DNA from: Fortiea sp. LEGE XX443
Lineage (GTDB): Bacteria; Cyanobacteriota; Cyanobacteriia; Cyanobacteriales; Nostocaceae
Assembly: GCF_015206815.1 (NCBI RefSeq)
Contig: NZ_JADEXZ010000020.1
Span: 1-64,000, forward strand
DNA length: 64,000 nt
Reading direction: 5' to 3'
A program made the position numbers and the translations under genes. Shown in pieces: positions 16,573 to 26,276 of this stretch (the first letter of the stretch is position 1; each line of letters begins with the position of its first letter). The notes under the pieces were generated by a model, which had not been told where the DNA came from, did not search any database, and saw only the letters and a list, made by a program, of their open reading frames with translations.

Positions 16573-18172
16573 CGCCTTCTTTAGCTTGTACATTAGTAGA
16601 AGACGCTGGTTTTTTACCTGAATTACGCACATTCACAACTTTACCCAGTAAGTCGAACCAAAAAGGCGCACCCATTGAAATTGCAATTCCACTGACGAAC
16701 CAGCCAGCAACCATTGTTAAATAGTTAGTTATTTGAACTGTTTTTTGGCTGTTATTATTGGATACCATGTCAAGTTGCTGGTCTAGGTTAATTTTATTCC
16801 AACCAATTGGTAGAGAGATTTCTGTCAAAACTTTGTCTGTTTCATCTCTGAGTAATTTTAAATCCTGTGGTGTATCAGAAGAATTTCTTTCAACTATTTG
16901 CCCAGCATTATTTACAATGGCTGTGCGGATAGCTGAATCTTTTGACAATCTGCTGACAATATGGAAGGTATCTGCATTGGCAATAATAGCGATCGCAAAG
17001 CCAATTAACAACGCTACACCTTTAGCATTACGCTTGTAAACACCAGAGGCTCGATCCATTGATTTATCAAAGGTTTGCTCAATTTCTCGGCGTAATATAT
17101 TAATTCCTTCTTCAGTTGTCTTTGCTTTTAATTGGGCGCGTTTTGCTAATGTTGCCATGTTACTTACAACAGATGGTGGTAGTTTTTGACTCAATTGTTC
17201 TAGTCTTTGACTGACATGTTGAAATGTCTGGTATGCTTCGCTATCTTTATCTTTAAATTCGTTGACAAATTCTTGATAAATTTCACTCTTAGCATTCAGC
17301 AATTCCACAACTTCGTTAATATTCGGTCGCAAGCCTTTTAAACAGATTGTCTGTTCAATATCATCAAAAATATCTTGTCTTAAAACTTTTAATCTCTGTA
17401 AAGCTTTACTAAGTAATTCATGGTCAGGCATCTCGGCTGCAAAATATCCGATATATTTATCTAAGCTCTTAGCTATACGATTGATACTAGTATGTAAATC
17501 AATTTTACCTTTCTGAAAATCGGCAGTAATTGTTTTAAAATCAATTTCAATAGTTTGATTAAATTCAAGATGTATATTTTCTAAAAATTCCCTGACGGAA
17601 TCATCTGTATTATCTACCCTTTCTCTTAGCCTTAATAATATGTTTTGAATTTCATTCAACTGTTGATGTGTAAAATTTATCAGTCTTGATTCTGTTAATT
17701 TCTGCACTAATTTTGGCAACCCTAAGGTTTCCATCAGAGTTGTAGCAAAAGTTTCCGCTGGTATATAAGAAGGCGCACTGTGCTTTTGTTTGCCGAAATC
17801 TTCTTTACCATTTTTGACATAGCCAAAAATACTTTTAGTTCTCTTCTCTCCTGACAGAGAAAACTGCTCCAGAATAGAGGATAACCCCCAAACAAATTTA
17901 CGAGGTAGGGTAGTTAAAAATCCTTTAGCTTCCTGATTTACGCTTTGAATTAACGGATCATTATATAAGTCATTCACTAGTTGAATTACATTATCATCTT
18001 CTGATTTACTGACATCACCGGCGATCAAAATTTCTATTGATTTTTTTAAGTGAACAGCACGCCATTGCAATATCGTCGTAATTAGTTCTTGTATTTCTGA
18101 AGCCAATAAACTTAAAATTAAGTATATAAAGACCAAACCAATAGTTATATCTAGTATAAAAGACAAGTTCAT
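16565..18172 (-). CDS. Large hypothetical membrane protein with a long cytosolic helical domain
   Basis: I do not recognise a named family. The 535-residue protein has an N-terminal transmembrane helix (ILDITIGLVFIYLILSLLAS), then about 350 mostly helical, charged residues with coiled-coil character. A second hydrophobic segment (GVALLIGFAIAIIANAD) precedes a short loop and a third membrane segment (YLTMVAGWFVSGIAISMGA), and a short tail ends with NSGKKP and a few more residues. The motif NADTFHIVSRL after the second helix is shared by similar bacterial proteins as I recall them. The last two codons and the stop fall in a transposase remnant, so the native C terminus may have been changed. 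Confidence 0.6.
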   Translation of the reverse strand: MNLSFILDITIGLVFIYLILSLLASEIQELITTILQWRAVHLKKSIEILIAGDVSKSEDDNVIQLVNDLYNDPLIQSVNQEAKGFLTTLPRKFVWGLSSILEQFSLSGEKRTKSIFGYVKNGKEDFGKQKHSAPSYIPAETFATTLMETLGLPKLVQKLTESRLINFTHQQLNEIQNILLRLRERVDNTDDSVREFLENIHLEFNQTIEIDFKTITADFQKGKIDLHTSINRIAKSLDKYIGYFAAEMPDHELLSKALQRLKVLRQDIFDDIEQTICLKGLRPNINEVVELLNAKSEIYQEFVNEFKDKDSEAYQTFQHVSQRLEQLSQKLPPSVVSNMATLAKRAQLKAKTTEEGINILRREIEQTFDKSMDRASGVYKRNAKGVALLIGFAIAIIANADTFHIVSRLSKDSAIRTAIVNNAGQIVERNSSDTPQDLKLLRDETDKVLTEISLPIGWNKINLDQQLDMVSNNNSQKTVQITNYLTMVAGWFVSGIAISMGAPFWFDLLGKVVNVRNSGKKPASSTNVQAKEGVH

Positions 18173-18426
18173 CGACAGCTTCCTTAATTAGTAATTAACA
18201 CACCTGGCTGGTAATAGTTGTATCATTTTTATCAATTAATAAGTGTTAAATAAAATGAAAAAAATCATGGACATTTGCCCAAAAAAATTATCGCTAATCA
18301 GAGAAAATTGAGTTAACCTGGGAATTTAGTAATTGTAAAGATAAATGTTGTTAGAGAGTGCAACATTCGAGATGCACTTTGGTCTCTGTGTGGTCAAACC
18401 AGCAAGTAAAATGATGATCGTAGAAT

Positions 18427-20046
18427 ATGCAAGAAGGAAGCTTTATTTGGGGTCATCTAGAAAAGCCGCATCGTGCGCTTGACAAATGGATTGATCGAAC
18501 TTGGGTAGTAGTGTTGTTGTTGGCAGCAGTCCTATTGTTTAGTATCAATCTAGGAGGATTGCCTCTGCGCGATTGGGATGAAGGGACTGTGGCACAAATT
18601 TCCCGTGAAATTTGGAATGCGCCAGTAGGCTCAATGCGTTGGCTTTATCCCACCTTAGGTGGTGAACCTTACCATAACAAGCCACCTCTGATGCCTGTGT
18701 TAATTGCCGGGATTTACCATATTGCCGGTGTCAATGAGTGGACAACCCGTTTACCAGGAGCAATTTTAACAGCGCTTTCTGTACCATTAGTTTATTGCAT
18801 TGGTCGAGAAATATTTCGCCAACGTTGGGCAGCTATTTATAGTGCTTTAATTTACCTGACAATGTTGCCTGTGGTGCGTTATGGCAGATTAGCAATTTTG
18901 GATGGTGTAGTCGTTTGCTTTTTGCTGGTGATGATGCTGTGCGTGTTGCGATCGCGGCGTGATTTGCGCTATTGCTTGGGAGTTGGTGTGAGTTTTGGGT
19001 TGATTTGCCTAACTCAAGGGGTTGTAGGCATATTTCTGGGTGCGATCGCCATTGTATTTTTGTATTGGGATACACCTAGATTGCTTAGTAGTTACTATTT
19101 CTGGACAGCTATCTTCATTGGGATTTTGCCTGCGGTGGGTTGGTATGTCGCCCAACTCTGGCGTTATGGTTATGCTTTTGCAGAAGTTGGCTTACTGCAC
19201 CAATCCCTCAACCGGGTTGAAACATTTGTTGTTAAGACTTCTCCAGCACCTTGGTATTACATGATTGATCTGCTGAAGTGGACATGGCCTTGGTTATTAT
19301 TTTTACCACAAACTGTGCGTTATACCTGGGAAAACCGCAACCTTAGTTGGGCAAAACTAGTGCAGGTGTGGTGTGGTGTTTACTTGTTAAGTATTTCCCT
19401 GATGGATGCAAAGCTACCTTGGTATATATTCCCCATCTACCCAGGTTTAGCTTTAGGTTTTGGTGCATTGTTAGCAGAGACAGAAAACTTACCTTTACCG
19501 TCATCTTATCCTCGTAGTTGGATAGCTGGTCTGTCCATCCTGGCTGTGATGGCTTCTGCTGGTAGTATGTACTTCAGTTGGGGTATACCACCAAAAACCG
19601 ATTTACAACTGATTTTTGCCGCAGTTGCTTTAACAATGATTTTGGCAGCCATTTTAGCAGAACGAGGTGACGGGCAATTTTTGAAAATTTTATTTTGGGG
19701 AACTTATATTTCACTATTTTTATTAGTGAAATCTAACTATTGGGTTTGGGAATTATCAGAAGCTTATCCCGTTAAACCAGTCGCCACCATGATATCCCGT
19801 GCTAATCCCGTTGTGAAAAAGATTTACACATCTTTTCCTCGCCATCGTTCCTCCTTAGATTTTTATAGCGATCGCACTATTATTCCCGCTACTGTTGGCG
19901 AACTACAATATTATTGGCACTACAACGGCAAACCATACTTTTTAATCAATGCAGCTGCTATCCACAATCTCCAACTAGAATCAATGAAAGTAATTGATCA
20001 AGCTGAAGGTTGGAAATTGATCACAAAAGAAACACCTCGTTTATGA
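18427..20046 (+). CDS. GT39/ArnT-like membrane glycosyltransferase
   Basis: The 539-residue integral membrane protein has about eleven hydrophobic segments. It has the family's first periplasmic-loop motif DWDEGTVAQISREIW (about residues 49-63), with the Asp-Glu pair that is catalytic in PMT/ArnT enzymes. HNKPPLMPVLIAGIYHIAG and a later LPWYIFPIYPGLALG also match the ArnT group. Such enzymes transfer sugars from polyprenyl-phosphate donors to lipid A, proteins or other acceptors outside the membrane. The acceptor cannot be read here and no glycan operon surrounds it. It converges with the fasciclin gene, with a strong hairpin in between. Confidence 0.85.
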   Translation: MQEGSFIWGHLEKPHRALDKWIDRTWVVVLLLAAVLLFSINLGGLPLRDWDEGTVAQISREIWNAPVGSMRWLYPTLGGEPYHNKPPLMPVLIAGIYHIAGVNEWTTRLPGAILTALSVPLVYCIGREIFRQRWAAIYSALIYLTMLPVVRYGRLAILDGVVVCFLLVMMLCVLRSRRDLRYCLGVGVSFGLICLTQGVVGIFLGAIAIVFLYWDTPRLLSSYYFWTAIFIGILPAVGWYVAQLWRYGYAFAEVGLLHQSLNRVETFVVKTSPAPWYYMIDLLKWTWPWLLFLPQTVRYTWENRNLSWAKLVQVWCGVYLLSISLMDAKLPWYIFPIYPGLALGFGALLAETENLPLPSSYPRSWIAGLSILAVMASAGSMYFSWGIPPKTDLQLIFAAVALTMILAAILAERGDGQFLKILFWGTYISLFLLVKSNYWVWELSEAYPVKPVATMISRANPVVKKIYTSFPRHRSSLDFYSDRTIIPATVGELQYYWHYNGKPYFLINAAAIHNLQLESMKVIDQAEGWKLITKETPRL

Positions 20047-20105
20047 GGGGATTGGAGTTTGCTTTCTGGATAAAAGTATTGACTAAAATATATCTACACA
20101 TATGT

Positions 20106-20135
20106 GGGGCGGCGACTATTTGTAGTCGCCGCCCC
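20106..20135. terminator. Strong hairpin between convergent genes
   Basis: GGGGCGGCGACTA and its perfect reverse complement (13 bp each) flank a TTTG loop. The hairpin lies midway between the convergent GT39 and fasciclin genes. There is no T-run on either side, so it is either a bidirectional transcript stabiliser/terminator or a copy of the GC-rich palindromes scattered through Nostoc genomes. Confidence 0.6.
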
Positions 20136-20165
20136 GCATATACTAATCTCTATCTAAGCATTTAC

Positions 20166-20567
20166 TTAGGCAGGAATCAATACAGTGTCAATAACGTGAA
20201 TGACACCGTTATCAGCAGCAACATCGGCTGTTGCAACAGTTGCATCATTTACTTTGACACCATTAGAAGCGTCAATTTTCACATCAGAACCTTCAATTGT
20301 AGTAGCTGATTTCAGCTTAACCACTTCACCGGATAATACCTTGCCTGAAACGACATGGTAGGTCAGAATTTTCTTGAGCTTTGGAATGTCTTTAAGTAAT
20401 GTATCTACTGTGCCTTCTGGAAGTTTAGCAAATGCTTCATCAGTGGGTGCAAAGACAGTAAATGGCCCAGCACCTTTAAGAGTATCTACCAGATTAGCAG
20501 CTTTGATTGCAGCAACTAGGGTATTGAAAGAACCAGCCTTAACGGCAGTATCAATTATGTCAGCCAA
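20166..20567 (-). CDS. Fasciclin (FAS1) domain protein
   Basis: The 133 residues form a single FAS1 domain. Conserved box H1 is [16 protein letters not shown] and box H2 is [12 protein letters not shown] near the C terminus, with [10 protein letters not shown] between. There is no signal peptide, as in many cyanobacterial one-domain fasciclins that are cytosolic or poorly exported. FAS1 domains mediate adhesion or protein-protein contacts; the partner is unknown. The ATG gives [14 protein letters not shown], the usual start. Confidence 0.95.
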   Translation of the reverse strand: MADIIDTAVKAGSFNTLVAAIKAANLVDTLKGAGPFTVFAPTDEAFAKLPEGTVDTLLKDIPKLKKILTYHVVSGKVLSGEVVKLKSATTIEGSDVKIDASNGVKVNDATVATADVAADNGVIHVIDTVLIPA

Positions 20568-21350
20568 GGTTTTTACCTAGTTTGGTGCAATCTATTAATC
20601 ACTATAGTCTAGTTTCTAAAAAATAGTATTTACTGTTACAGATTTGTCTAATCAATTAAATTAAAAGCAAACTAAATACTGTATGTATTTTATACAAAAA
20701 ATATAATTTTAATTTTTGACTTAATACGCAATAGATGTCAAAATTTATAACTTGTAAAAAAAGTAAAATATAACTGCTATACTAAACGGGTAAGGTTAAA
20801 AATAGCTTACCTATATATTGATCAAGAGTAGCGCTCACATTACGAGGATTACAACCAAGTTTTGAGAATATAGCAGTCATAAAAAGTTAGAAAGTTTAGG
20901 AATTTCAGACTAATTACAGCAAATTTTAAGGCATCAGTTTTTAATAGAAAAAACTGAAAAACATAAATTTGAACAACCAATATATATCTAAAGTAGTGCC
21001 AATAAATATCAGGTAAGTTTGAAAGAAGCAAATACAAGCTTTATTAAACTTAAAGGGGCAAAATGCCTGATTGCAGAATTCATACCCATAATTTAAACTC
21101 TGCACATTACTTTCATGAATTCTGTTAATTAATTGACTTAGACAAATAAAAAAATTTGTGTGTCTTAATGTTAGGTAAGTCCTTGACTTGACATTTACAA
21201 GCACTAAGTAATTACTTTTTCTAAAGTTCTAAGTCTTAATTCAAAGTAACAAGAACTCTTAACTAGTAGCTGTTTTGATGCTGACTAGTTAGTAACTCTT
21301 GAAATCCCAGTATAGTGAACCTAATTTCATTTTTTTAAAGGAGTCTATTA
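20568..21350. other. Long AT-rich intergenic upstream of the ApcA-like gene
   Basis: This 783-bp AT-rich stretch lies between the divergent fasciclin and phycobiliprotein genes. The small minus-strand frames in it (20849-21037, 20941-21204) have no start context or recognisable domains and are probably chance. A strong Shine-Dalgarno AAAGGAG lies at 21337-21343, seven bases before the ApcA-like ATG. The length suggests a complex regulated promoter or an unseen small RNA, but no specific element is evident. Confidence 0.5.
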
Positions 21351-21836
21351 ATGAGCCTGATAGTAAAATCAATTCTCAACGCGGATGCTGAAGCTCGCTA
21401 TCTTACTCCTGGAGAATTAGAGCCAATTAAAAACTTTGTCAAGAGTGGTGAGCGTCGTCTGCGCGTTGTTCAAAGTTTAACAGAAAACCGCGATCGCATA
21501 GTTAAGCAAGCTGGAAATCAGATGTTTCAAAAGCGTCCAGATATTGTCTCACCTGGTGGTAACGCTTACGGTCAGGAAATGACAGCAACTTGTCTGCGTG
21601 ATCTGGATTATTACCTGCGCTTGGTTACTTACAGCGTTGTAGCTGGTGATACCACACCTATTCAAGAGATTGGGGTCATAGGTGCTCGTGAAATGTATCG
21701 GTCTCTTGGCACTCCCATTGAAGCCGTAGCCGAAGGTATTCGTGGCATGAAGAATGCAGCCACCTCCATGATGTCAGCAGAAGATTCTAACGAAGTGAGC
21801 GCTTACTTCGACTACCTAATCGCAGGTCTCCAGTAG
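21351..21836 (+). CDS. Allophycocyanin alpha-subunit paralogue, solitary (ApcA2-like)
   Basis: The 161 residues align with ApcA along the whole length ([44 protein letters not shown]). The bilin-attachment Cys is in [14 protein letters not shown] at about residue 81. It is closer to ApcA than to ApcD, which has a different stretch here. No apcB, apcC or apcE gene is next to it, unlike the normal core operon, so it is a stand-alone paralogue such as the apcA2 gene annotated in Anabaena. It may replace ApcA in special phycobilisome cores under certain light or stress conditions; that is inference. A good ribosome site precedes it. Confidence 0.85.
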   Translation: MSLIVKSILNADAEARYLTPGELEPIKNFVKSGERRLRVVQSLTENRDRIVKQAGNQMFQKRPDIVSPGGNAYGQEMTATCLRDLDYYLRLVTYSVVAGDTTPIQEIGVIGAREMYRSLGTPIEAVAEGIRGMKNAATSMMSAEDSNEVSAYFDYLIAGLQ

Positions 21837-21886
21837 AGCAGTTAATTTTCTGTCAACTTTAGTTATTACTACATGAGGGAGTAATT

Positions 21887-21985
21887 ATGTCGAAAGAGAA
21901 AAAAGGTAATAGAGAAGTCAAAAAACAAAAAAAAGATCCTGATAAAAAAAAGAGAAAAAAGATCCAAATAGATATGATGGGTTAA
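21887..21985 (+). CDS. Lysine-rich microprotein (32 residues)
   Basis: The frame starts at an ATG with GAGGGAG upstream at 21876-21882 and reads MSKEKKGNREVKKQKKD, then a run of Lys and Arg, ending IQIDMMG. It is extremely basic. Very similar tiny proteins (M-S-K-E-K-K-G-N-x-E-V-K-K pattern) are widespread in bacteria and unannotated in function; I recognise the pattern but know of no assigned role. It begins 50 bases after the ApcA-like stop, so it may be co-transcribed with it. RNA or phosphate-polymer binding would fit the charge but is speculation. Confidence 0.65.
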   Translation: MSKEKKGNREVKKQKKDPDKKKRKKIQIDMMG

Positions 21986-22016
21986 CTAAATAATTATCTA
22001 GTAATTCTAGTTGTTC

Positions 22017-22049
22017 AGATCCCCGACTTCTTTAAGAAGTCGGGGATCT
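22017..22049. repeat. Dispersed 33-bp palindrome (copy 2)
   Basis: AGATCCCCGACTTCTT and its perfect complement (16 bp each) are separated by a single T. This is the same element as at 14029-14061. It lies between the convergent microprotein and zinc-ribbon genes and could serve as a bidirectional 3' hairpin. Confidence 0.85.
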
Positions 22050-22069
22050 TGTGTAGGCAATACTCGTTC

Positions 22070-22450
22070 TTAGTCCCTAGTTTTTTCTTGAATTGTCTCG
22101 GTTTTAGGCAATACTGGCTCGTCGTGATTGGTATTTTGCTGAGTTATAGCGATCGCACTGAATAAAATTGTACTACCCAGTGCTAGAGCAACCAAAGGCC
22201 GCTTCAGGGGGATAAAATCCCGGATAATTCTAGCTAACGGGCTGCTTTGACGGCGTAATGCCGAACAGAGCATCATTTGCCTAAAAGTAAAGGGATCACG
22301 AACATAATGACCGCTACGACAGACTACTAATCGTTCCTGGCAATACGGACAGGTAAACAAACCTATGTAAGTTTTGATTGGTTTGGGTCTAGCATTTCTT
22401 TGGCAAATTGGGCAAGTAACATAATGATTATCAAAGATGGGTGTATTCAT
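22070..22450 (-). CDS. Zinc-ribbon membrane protein of unknown function
   Basis: The 126-residue protein has a zinc ribbon formed by CPICQRN and CPYCQER (residues about 13-41), a second Cys/His-containing stretch VVCRSGHYVRDP, and one transmembrane helix (LVALALGSTILFSAIAI) near residue 90. The tail is polar. No named family is recognised. It may anchor a nucleic-acid or protein-binding ribbon at the membrane. The gene is monocistronic. Confidence 0.6.
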   Translation of the reverse strand: MNTPIFDNHYVTCPICQRNARPKPIKTYIGLFTCPYCQERLVVCRSGHYVRDPFTFRQMMLCSALRRQSSPLARIIRDFIPLKRPLVALALGSTILFSAIAITQQNTNHDEPVLPKTETIQEKTRD

Positions 22451-22925
22451 TTACCTTGTCCGCCTAGTCCATCTACTCGCTCTATAAAAATAGTTATATT
22501 GAATTTTTGAGCAATGCTTAGTAGGCTTCCCAGTTTAGTATGACGACAATAGCCAATCATAAATCCAGTGTTCTACTAGGGATAACTCAATGGTAGCAAC
22601 ACGAGTATAGCTAGATTTTAGTGAGGATGGCTCCTGTTTGTTGCTTACCCTTAGTACATATACTTAATTTATCGATACTTTCTTGTATCTATAGAAAATT
22701 GATCAACTGTTCACTTGTAGAATACCAGCGATCGCAGACCATTGAATATTAATTTTCCCTTACATAAGCTGTTCTCCCCAGAAAAATTTCACCCAACCAA
22801 TTTTTTGATCAAAGCTTGATAAATCCGGGCGCTCTAACTCACTTGTCTGGTTGATAAATAATGACTCACAATGGGAAGTAACAGATAAAAATTTAAATTT
22901 TCTCTCACATTTACCCCAACTTTCA
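22451..22925. other. Intergenic between divergent zinc-ribbon and ClC genes
   Basis: About 475 bp, AT-rich, with one HIP1-like gcgatcgc near 22729. No RNA gene or repeat is recognised. It should contain both promoters. A TTG at 22851 is in frame with the ClC gene. Confidence 0.4.
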
Positions 22926-24797
22926 ATGACTCTCCTGCCTCCCAGCGATCTGAGGAAGGTAATGGAACAACCTGCATTTCCTACACCTTCTACACGTCTA
23001 ACACATCTGATTAACCGTTTTCAACCTTCACCTGAAACAGTTGTGCTGTTTTTAGCAATGCTCATTGGTGGTGGTACTGGCATGGGTGTAGTGACATTTC
23101 ACTATTTAATTCAGCTGATTCACCATCTAATGCTAGAAGATTTGATGAGTGTGATTGGTGCTTGGGGAGCCTGGACTTTAGCCTGTGTCCCGATCATGGG
23201 CGGACTAATTGTGGGATTAATGCGCTGGCGCACTCAAGATTTTGGGCCTGGCTTGTCATCTTTAATTGCGGCTGCTCAAGGAACGGCTATTAAGCGCCCC
23301 TTAAGGCCAGTCACAAAGATGATCGCTGCATCTGTTTCCTTGGGAAGTGGTGCTTCTTTGGGGCCAGAAGGGCCGAGTGTCGAAATTGGTGCTAATTTTG
23401 GGATGTTGTTGTCTCTCATCCTCCAAGTCTCCCAAGAACGCCAGCGTTTGCTATTAAGTGCTGGGGCGGCGGCGGGATTAGCGGCGGGATTTAATGCACC
23501 GATCGCTGGGGTATTTTTTGCGCTAGAAGTAGTTATGGGCGCAACATCCTTTGCGACTTCTGCTGTAAGTGTGGTACTTCTAGCCGCCGTTGTCGCCGCA
23601 TTAATTGCCCAAATAGGTTTAGGGGCGCAACCTGCCTTTGCTTTACCTGTATACCAAGTCCGCAGTCCCCTAGAATTACCTCTCTATCTAGGTTTAGGTT
23701 TAGGAGCAAGTCTAGTTTCTCTGGCTTATACAGAATTAATTCGGTTAGCCAAAGCTGGTTTTGCTGGCTCAGTTCCTGGTTTTGAATTTTTCAAAGGCAT
23801 TCCTAAGTCAATTCATCCAATCATTGGCGGCGTAATTGTCGGGTTAGTAGCTTTGCAATTTCCGCAGATTTTAGGTATTGGTTATGGTACTGTCCAAGCC
23901 ATGCTGCAAGATGTGGAGTTTTCCTTAAATCTTTTAGTGGCGTTGCTGGTAGTCAAATTGCTGATGACTGCAATTAGCGCTGGTAGCGGTTTTGTGGGCG
24001 GTTTATTTGCCCCAGCTATGTTTTTGGGTGCTTCTTTTGGCTCGGCTTATGCGAAAATTTTGTGTCTCCTAGCTCCCGGACTTGACGCATACATGGCTGC
24101 GCCACCAGCCTATGCAATGGTGGGGATGGCGGCGGTGCTGGCGGCTAGTGTGAGAGCGCCATTGACGGCAATCTTAATGCTGTTTGAACTAACTCGTGAC
24201 TACCGCATTGTTTTACCTTTAATGGCAGCAGTGGGTTTGAGTGTGTGGTTAATAGATCAAATTAAACCAAATGTTAACTCTAACTCGAAACTACAGCAAT
24301 TTGGTCTAGCTGATTTAAAAGATGAGCAAGCAGAAATTTTGCAGGAAATTTTAGTGGAGGATGCTGTACTTTCCTGTCCAAAAAAATTGCCTGCAACTCT
24401 CGGATTGTTAGAAGCGGCGATGGAAATGACCCGCGATCGCTCACGCAGTGCTTTAGTAATTAATGAAGCCGAACAATTAGTCGGGATTATTTCTCTAGAA
24501 GATATTAATCGCTCTCTTAATCGCTGGAAAAATTACCAAAATTCTGCTAAAGAAATCAATAGTGAATTATCCAATCAAACTCTCATGGATATCTGCACCA
24601 CTGAAATTCTTTATGCTTGGCGGGATGAACCTTTATCGGAAGCTTTAGATCGCATGGCTTTGCGTGGTTTGCATCAGTTACCTGTGGTAGCGAGGGACAA
24701 CCATGAACGGATTTTGGGTTTATTAGAAAAAGAGCAAATTGCTTTAACATGCAGTTTGGCAGTCACCCGAAAAACGCTCCACCAATCTATTCTTTAG
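22926..24797 (+). CDS. ClC chloride channel/antiporter with CBS domains
   Basis: The core (about residues 30-430) has the ClC ion-path motifs: GSGASLGPEGPSVEIGA with the gating Glu, GFNAPIAGVFFALE, and GGLFAPAMFLGASFG. Two C-terminal CBS domains (LEAAMEMTRDRSRSALVI and the segment after EPLSEALDRMALRGL) probably sense nucleotides. It exchanges or conducts Cl- across a membrane. The frame is open from a TTG at 22851. I prefer ATG 22926 (MTLLPPSDLRKVMEQP), and an ATG at 22965 is also possible. The mature core is complete either way. Confidence 0.9.
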   Translation: MTLLPPSDLRKVMEQPAFPTPSTRLTHLINRFQPSPETVVLFLAMLIGGGTGMGVVTFHYLIQLIHHLMLEDLMSVIGAWGAWTLACVPIMGGLIVGLMRWRTQDFGPGLSSLIAAAQGTAIKRPLRPVTKMIAASVSLGSGASLGPEGPSVEIGANFGMLLSLILQVSQERQRLLLSAGAAAGLAAGFNAPIAGVFFALEVVMGATSFATSAVSVVLLAAVVAALIAQIGLGAQPAFALPVYQVRSPLELPLYLGLGLGASLVSLAYTELIRLAKAGFAGSVPGFEFFKGIPKSIHPIIGGVIVGLVALQFPQILGIGYGTVQAMLQDVEFSLNLLVALLVVKLLMTAISAGSGFVGGLFAPAMFLGASFGSAYAKILCLLAPGLDAYMAAPPAYAMVGMAAVLAASVRAPLTAILMLFELTRDYRIVLPLMAAVGLSVWLIDQIKPNVNSNSKLQQFGLADLKDEQAEILQEILVEDAVLSCPKKLPATLGLLEAAMEMTRDRSRSALVINEAEQLVGIISLEDINRSLNRWKNYQNSAKEINSELSNQTLMDICTTEILYAWRDEPLSEALDRMALRGLHQLPVVARDNHERILGLLEKEQIALTCSLAVTRKTLHQSIL

Positions 24798-24881
24798 TCA
24801 ATAGTCAATGGTCTTCATCGGTTATTTGTCATTATTTCGACTGCGACTGTTGACTTTGAACTATTGACTCTTGACTATTTA

Positions 24882-25298
24882 CTAAGCCGTAGCTTCTACT
24901 TCCTCAAGACCTTCTCTGTCTTCTGGATCTACTTGTCGCAGACGAATGTGCTTCTTCCCTAAAGTGATCAGAAACTCATCTCCTGGCTTAAGATTCATCT
25001 GTTTTGTATAAGCTGAACCTATCAATAAGTTACCGTTGGATTGTACACTAATTCGATAGCTGGCACTGCGTCCACCACGTCCATTTGCATTCGGCGCACT
25101 ATCTAACTGAATGCCTTCGGCATCAATGAGCGCGTTCAAGAATTTCATCATATTGACACGCTCTATCCCATTTTTGGTAACGGTATAGTAGCCGCACTCC
25201 TTAGCTTTTTCTTCTTTGCTAAGGTTCTCTAGCTCTTTGACTTTTCTGAGCAGTTCTTCCCCAAGTAAGGGTTCAATTTTTTTCTGTTTAGGCATCAA
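24882..25298 (-). CDS. cyAbrB-type transcriptional regulator
   Basis: The 138-residue protein has the cyanobacterial AbrB layout: an N-terminal helical region (LLGEELLRKVKELENLSKEEKAKECGYY), then a C-terminal AbrB-like DNA-binding fold (GNLLIGSAYTKQMNLKPGDE, LGKKHIRLRQVD). Cyanobacterial AbrBs sit on many promoters and control nitrogen and carbon metabolism, hydrogenase and heterocyst genes. Two paralogues (cyAbrB1/CalA and cyAbrB2/CalB) are usual; I cannot tell securely which this is. The preferred start is the second Met (MPKQKKIEP), one codon in. Confidence 0.9.
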   Translation of the reverse strand: MMPKQKKIEPLLGEELLRKVKELENLSKEEKAKECGYYTVTKNGIERVNMMKFLNALIDAEGIQLDSAPNANGRGGRSASYRISVQSNGNLLIGSAYTKQMNLKPGDEFLITLGKKHIRLRQVDPEDREGLEEVEATA

Positions 25299-25787
25299 CT
25301 TAGATTGAAAATGAATGGTTGAAGTAGTTGAATCGATTTTATTTTAGCTGAGGTTGAGTTAGTAGGAACAAAATCCTTTAGTTTTTATATCAACCTAGCC
25401 AAGTATATTACAATCCTAGCCAGAATTGTTGCACAATTATCAATATTGTCAAGACAATCTATTGTGTAGATATCGACAATGCTGATTACTATATATAGTG
25501 TGTGAAAAACTGCTAAACTATACTTGTTTAAGTTTTATAAACTAAGGCAAAAAATTCATCTACTCAGTCAGCTTGCTTCTGGGAACACAAAATGATAAGC
25601 AAACCTGATCTCTCGTCATTAGTCAACAGGCAAAAGTTAATATTTGAACGATGAACTATGGATTTTTGACTATCTACTGACAGACTAAGGACTCTTGACT
25701 ATGGATTTTTGAATCAGAATTATAGATTGGTGACTATCTATTTTATGGACTATAGACTTTTGACTATGGACTTTTGACTAAAAAATA
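25299..25787. repeat. Intergenic with heptad-like GACTATGGACTTTTGACTA repeats
   Basis: The region between the divergent cyAbrB and Rrf2 genes is AT-rich up to 25600. It then contains many imperfect copies of (t)tgactatgga between about 25665 and 25785 (gactatctactgacagac, gactcttgactatgg, gactatagacttttgac). Related words occur at 24800-24880. They resemble the short tandemly repeated sequences known from heterocystous cyanobacteria. The copies run right up to the Rrf2 start codon, so they form its leader. Confidence 0.6.
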
Positions 25788-26234
25788 ATGAAACTAACAA
25801 CCAAAGGACATTATGGTGTCAAGGCACTGCTAGATTTAAGCTTACAGCCAGATTATGGGCCTGTATCTGTAAGAGCGATCGCCAACCGTCAAAATATTCC
25901 GGCACCTTACCTAGAAAAATTGCTAATAGAAATGCGCCGTTCTGGTTTAGTAAAATCAATTCGTGGCAGCATTGGCGGCTACCAACTAGCAAAAGAACCA
26001 AGACAAATCTCTATCGGACAAATATTAGAAGCCGTGGGTGAAACCATTACCCACATACCAGATGATCGCCACCCAACACCAATACAGGCAGAAGATTGGG
26101 TAACACACACTCTCTGGCAAAGACTAAACCAAAAACTTAAAGAAGCTTTATACAGTATTACATTGGCAGACCTCTATTATGATGCCCGCAGTTGGCAAGC
26201 ATCTTTAGGGGAAGAAGCAAGTTTTGTTGTTTAG
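25788..26234 (+). CDS. Rrf2-family transcriptional regulator without cluster cysteines
   Basis: The 148-residue protein has the Rrf2 winged helix: MKLTTKGHYGVKALLDL, the recognition segment IPAPYLEKLLIEMRRSGLV, and the wing SIRGSIGGYQLAK. The family regulators IscR and NsrR use three cysteines around residues 90-110 for an Fe-S cluster. This protein has no cysteine at all, so it must sense something else or act constitutively. It lies 42 bp upstream of cbiB on the same strand and may be co-transcribed with it. The start is the ATG directly after the repeat leader. Confidence 0.9.
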   Translation: MKLTTKGHYGVKALLDLSLQPDYGPVSVRAIANRQNIPAPYLEKLLIEMRRSGLVKSIRGSIGGYQLAKEPRQISIGQILEAVGETITHIPDDRHPTPIQAEDWVTHTLWQRLNQKLKEALYSITLADLYYDARSWQASLGEEASFVV

Positions 26235-26276
26235 TCAAGAGTCATTGGACAACCATTGACAAAAAACAAAGAATAA

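Noticed and set aside
20849..21204. Two AT-rich minus-strand frames upstream of the ApcA-like gene
   Set aside because: Composition is that of intergenic DNA, no ribosome site, no recognisable domain.
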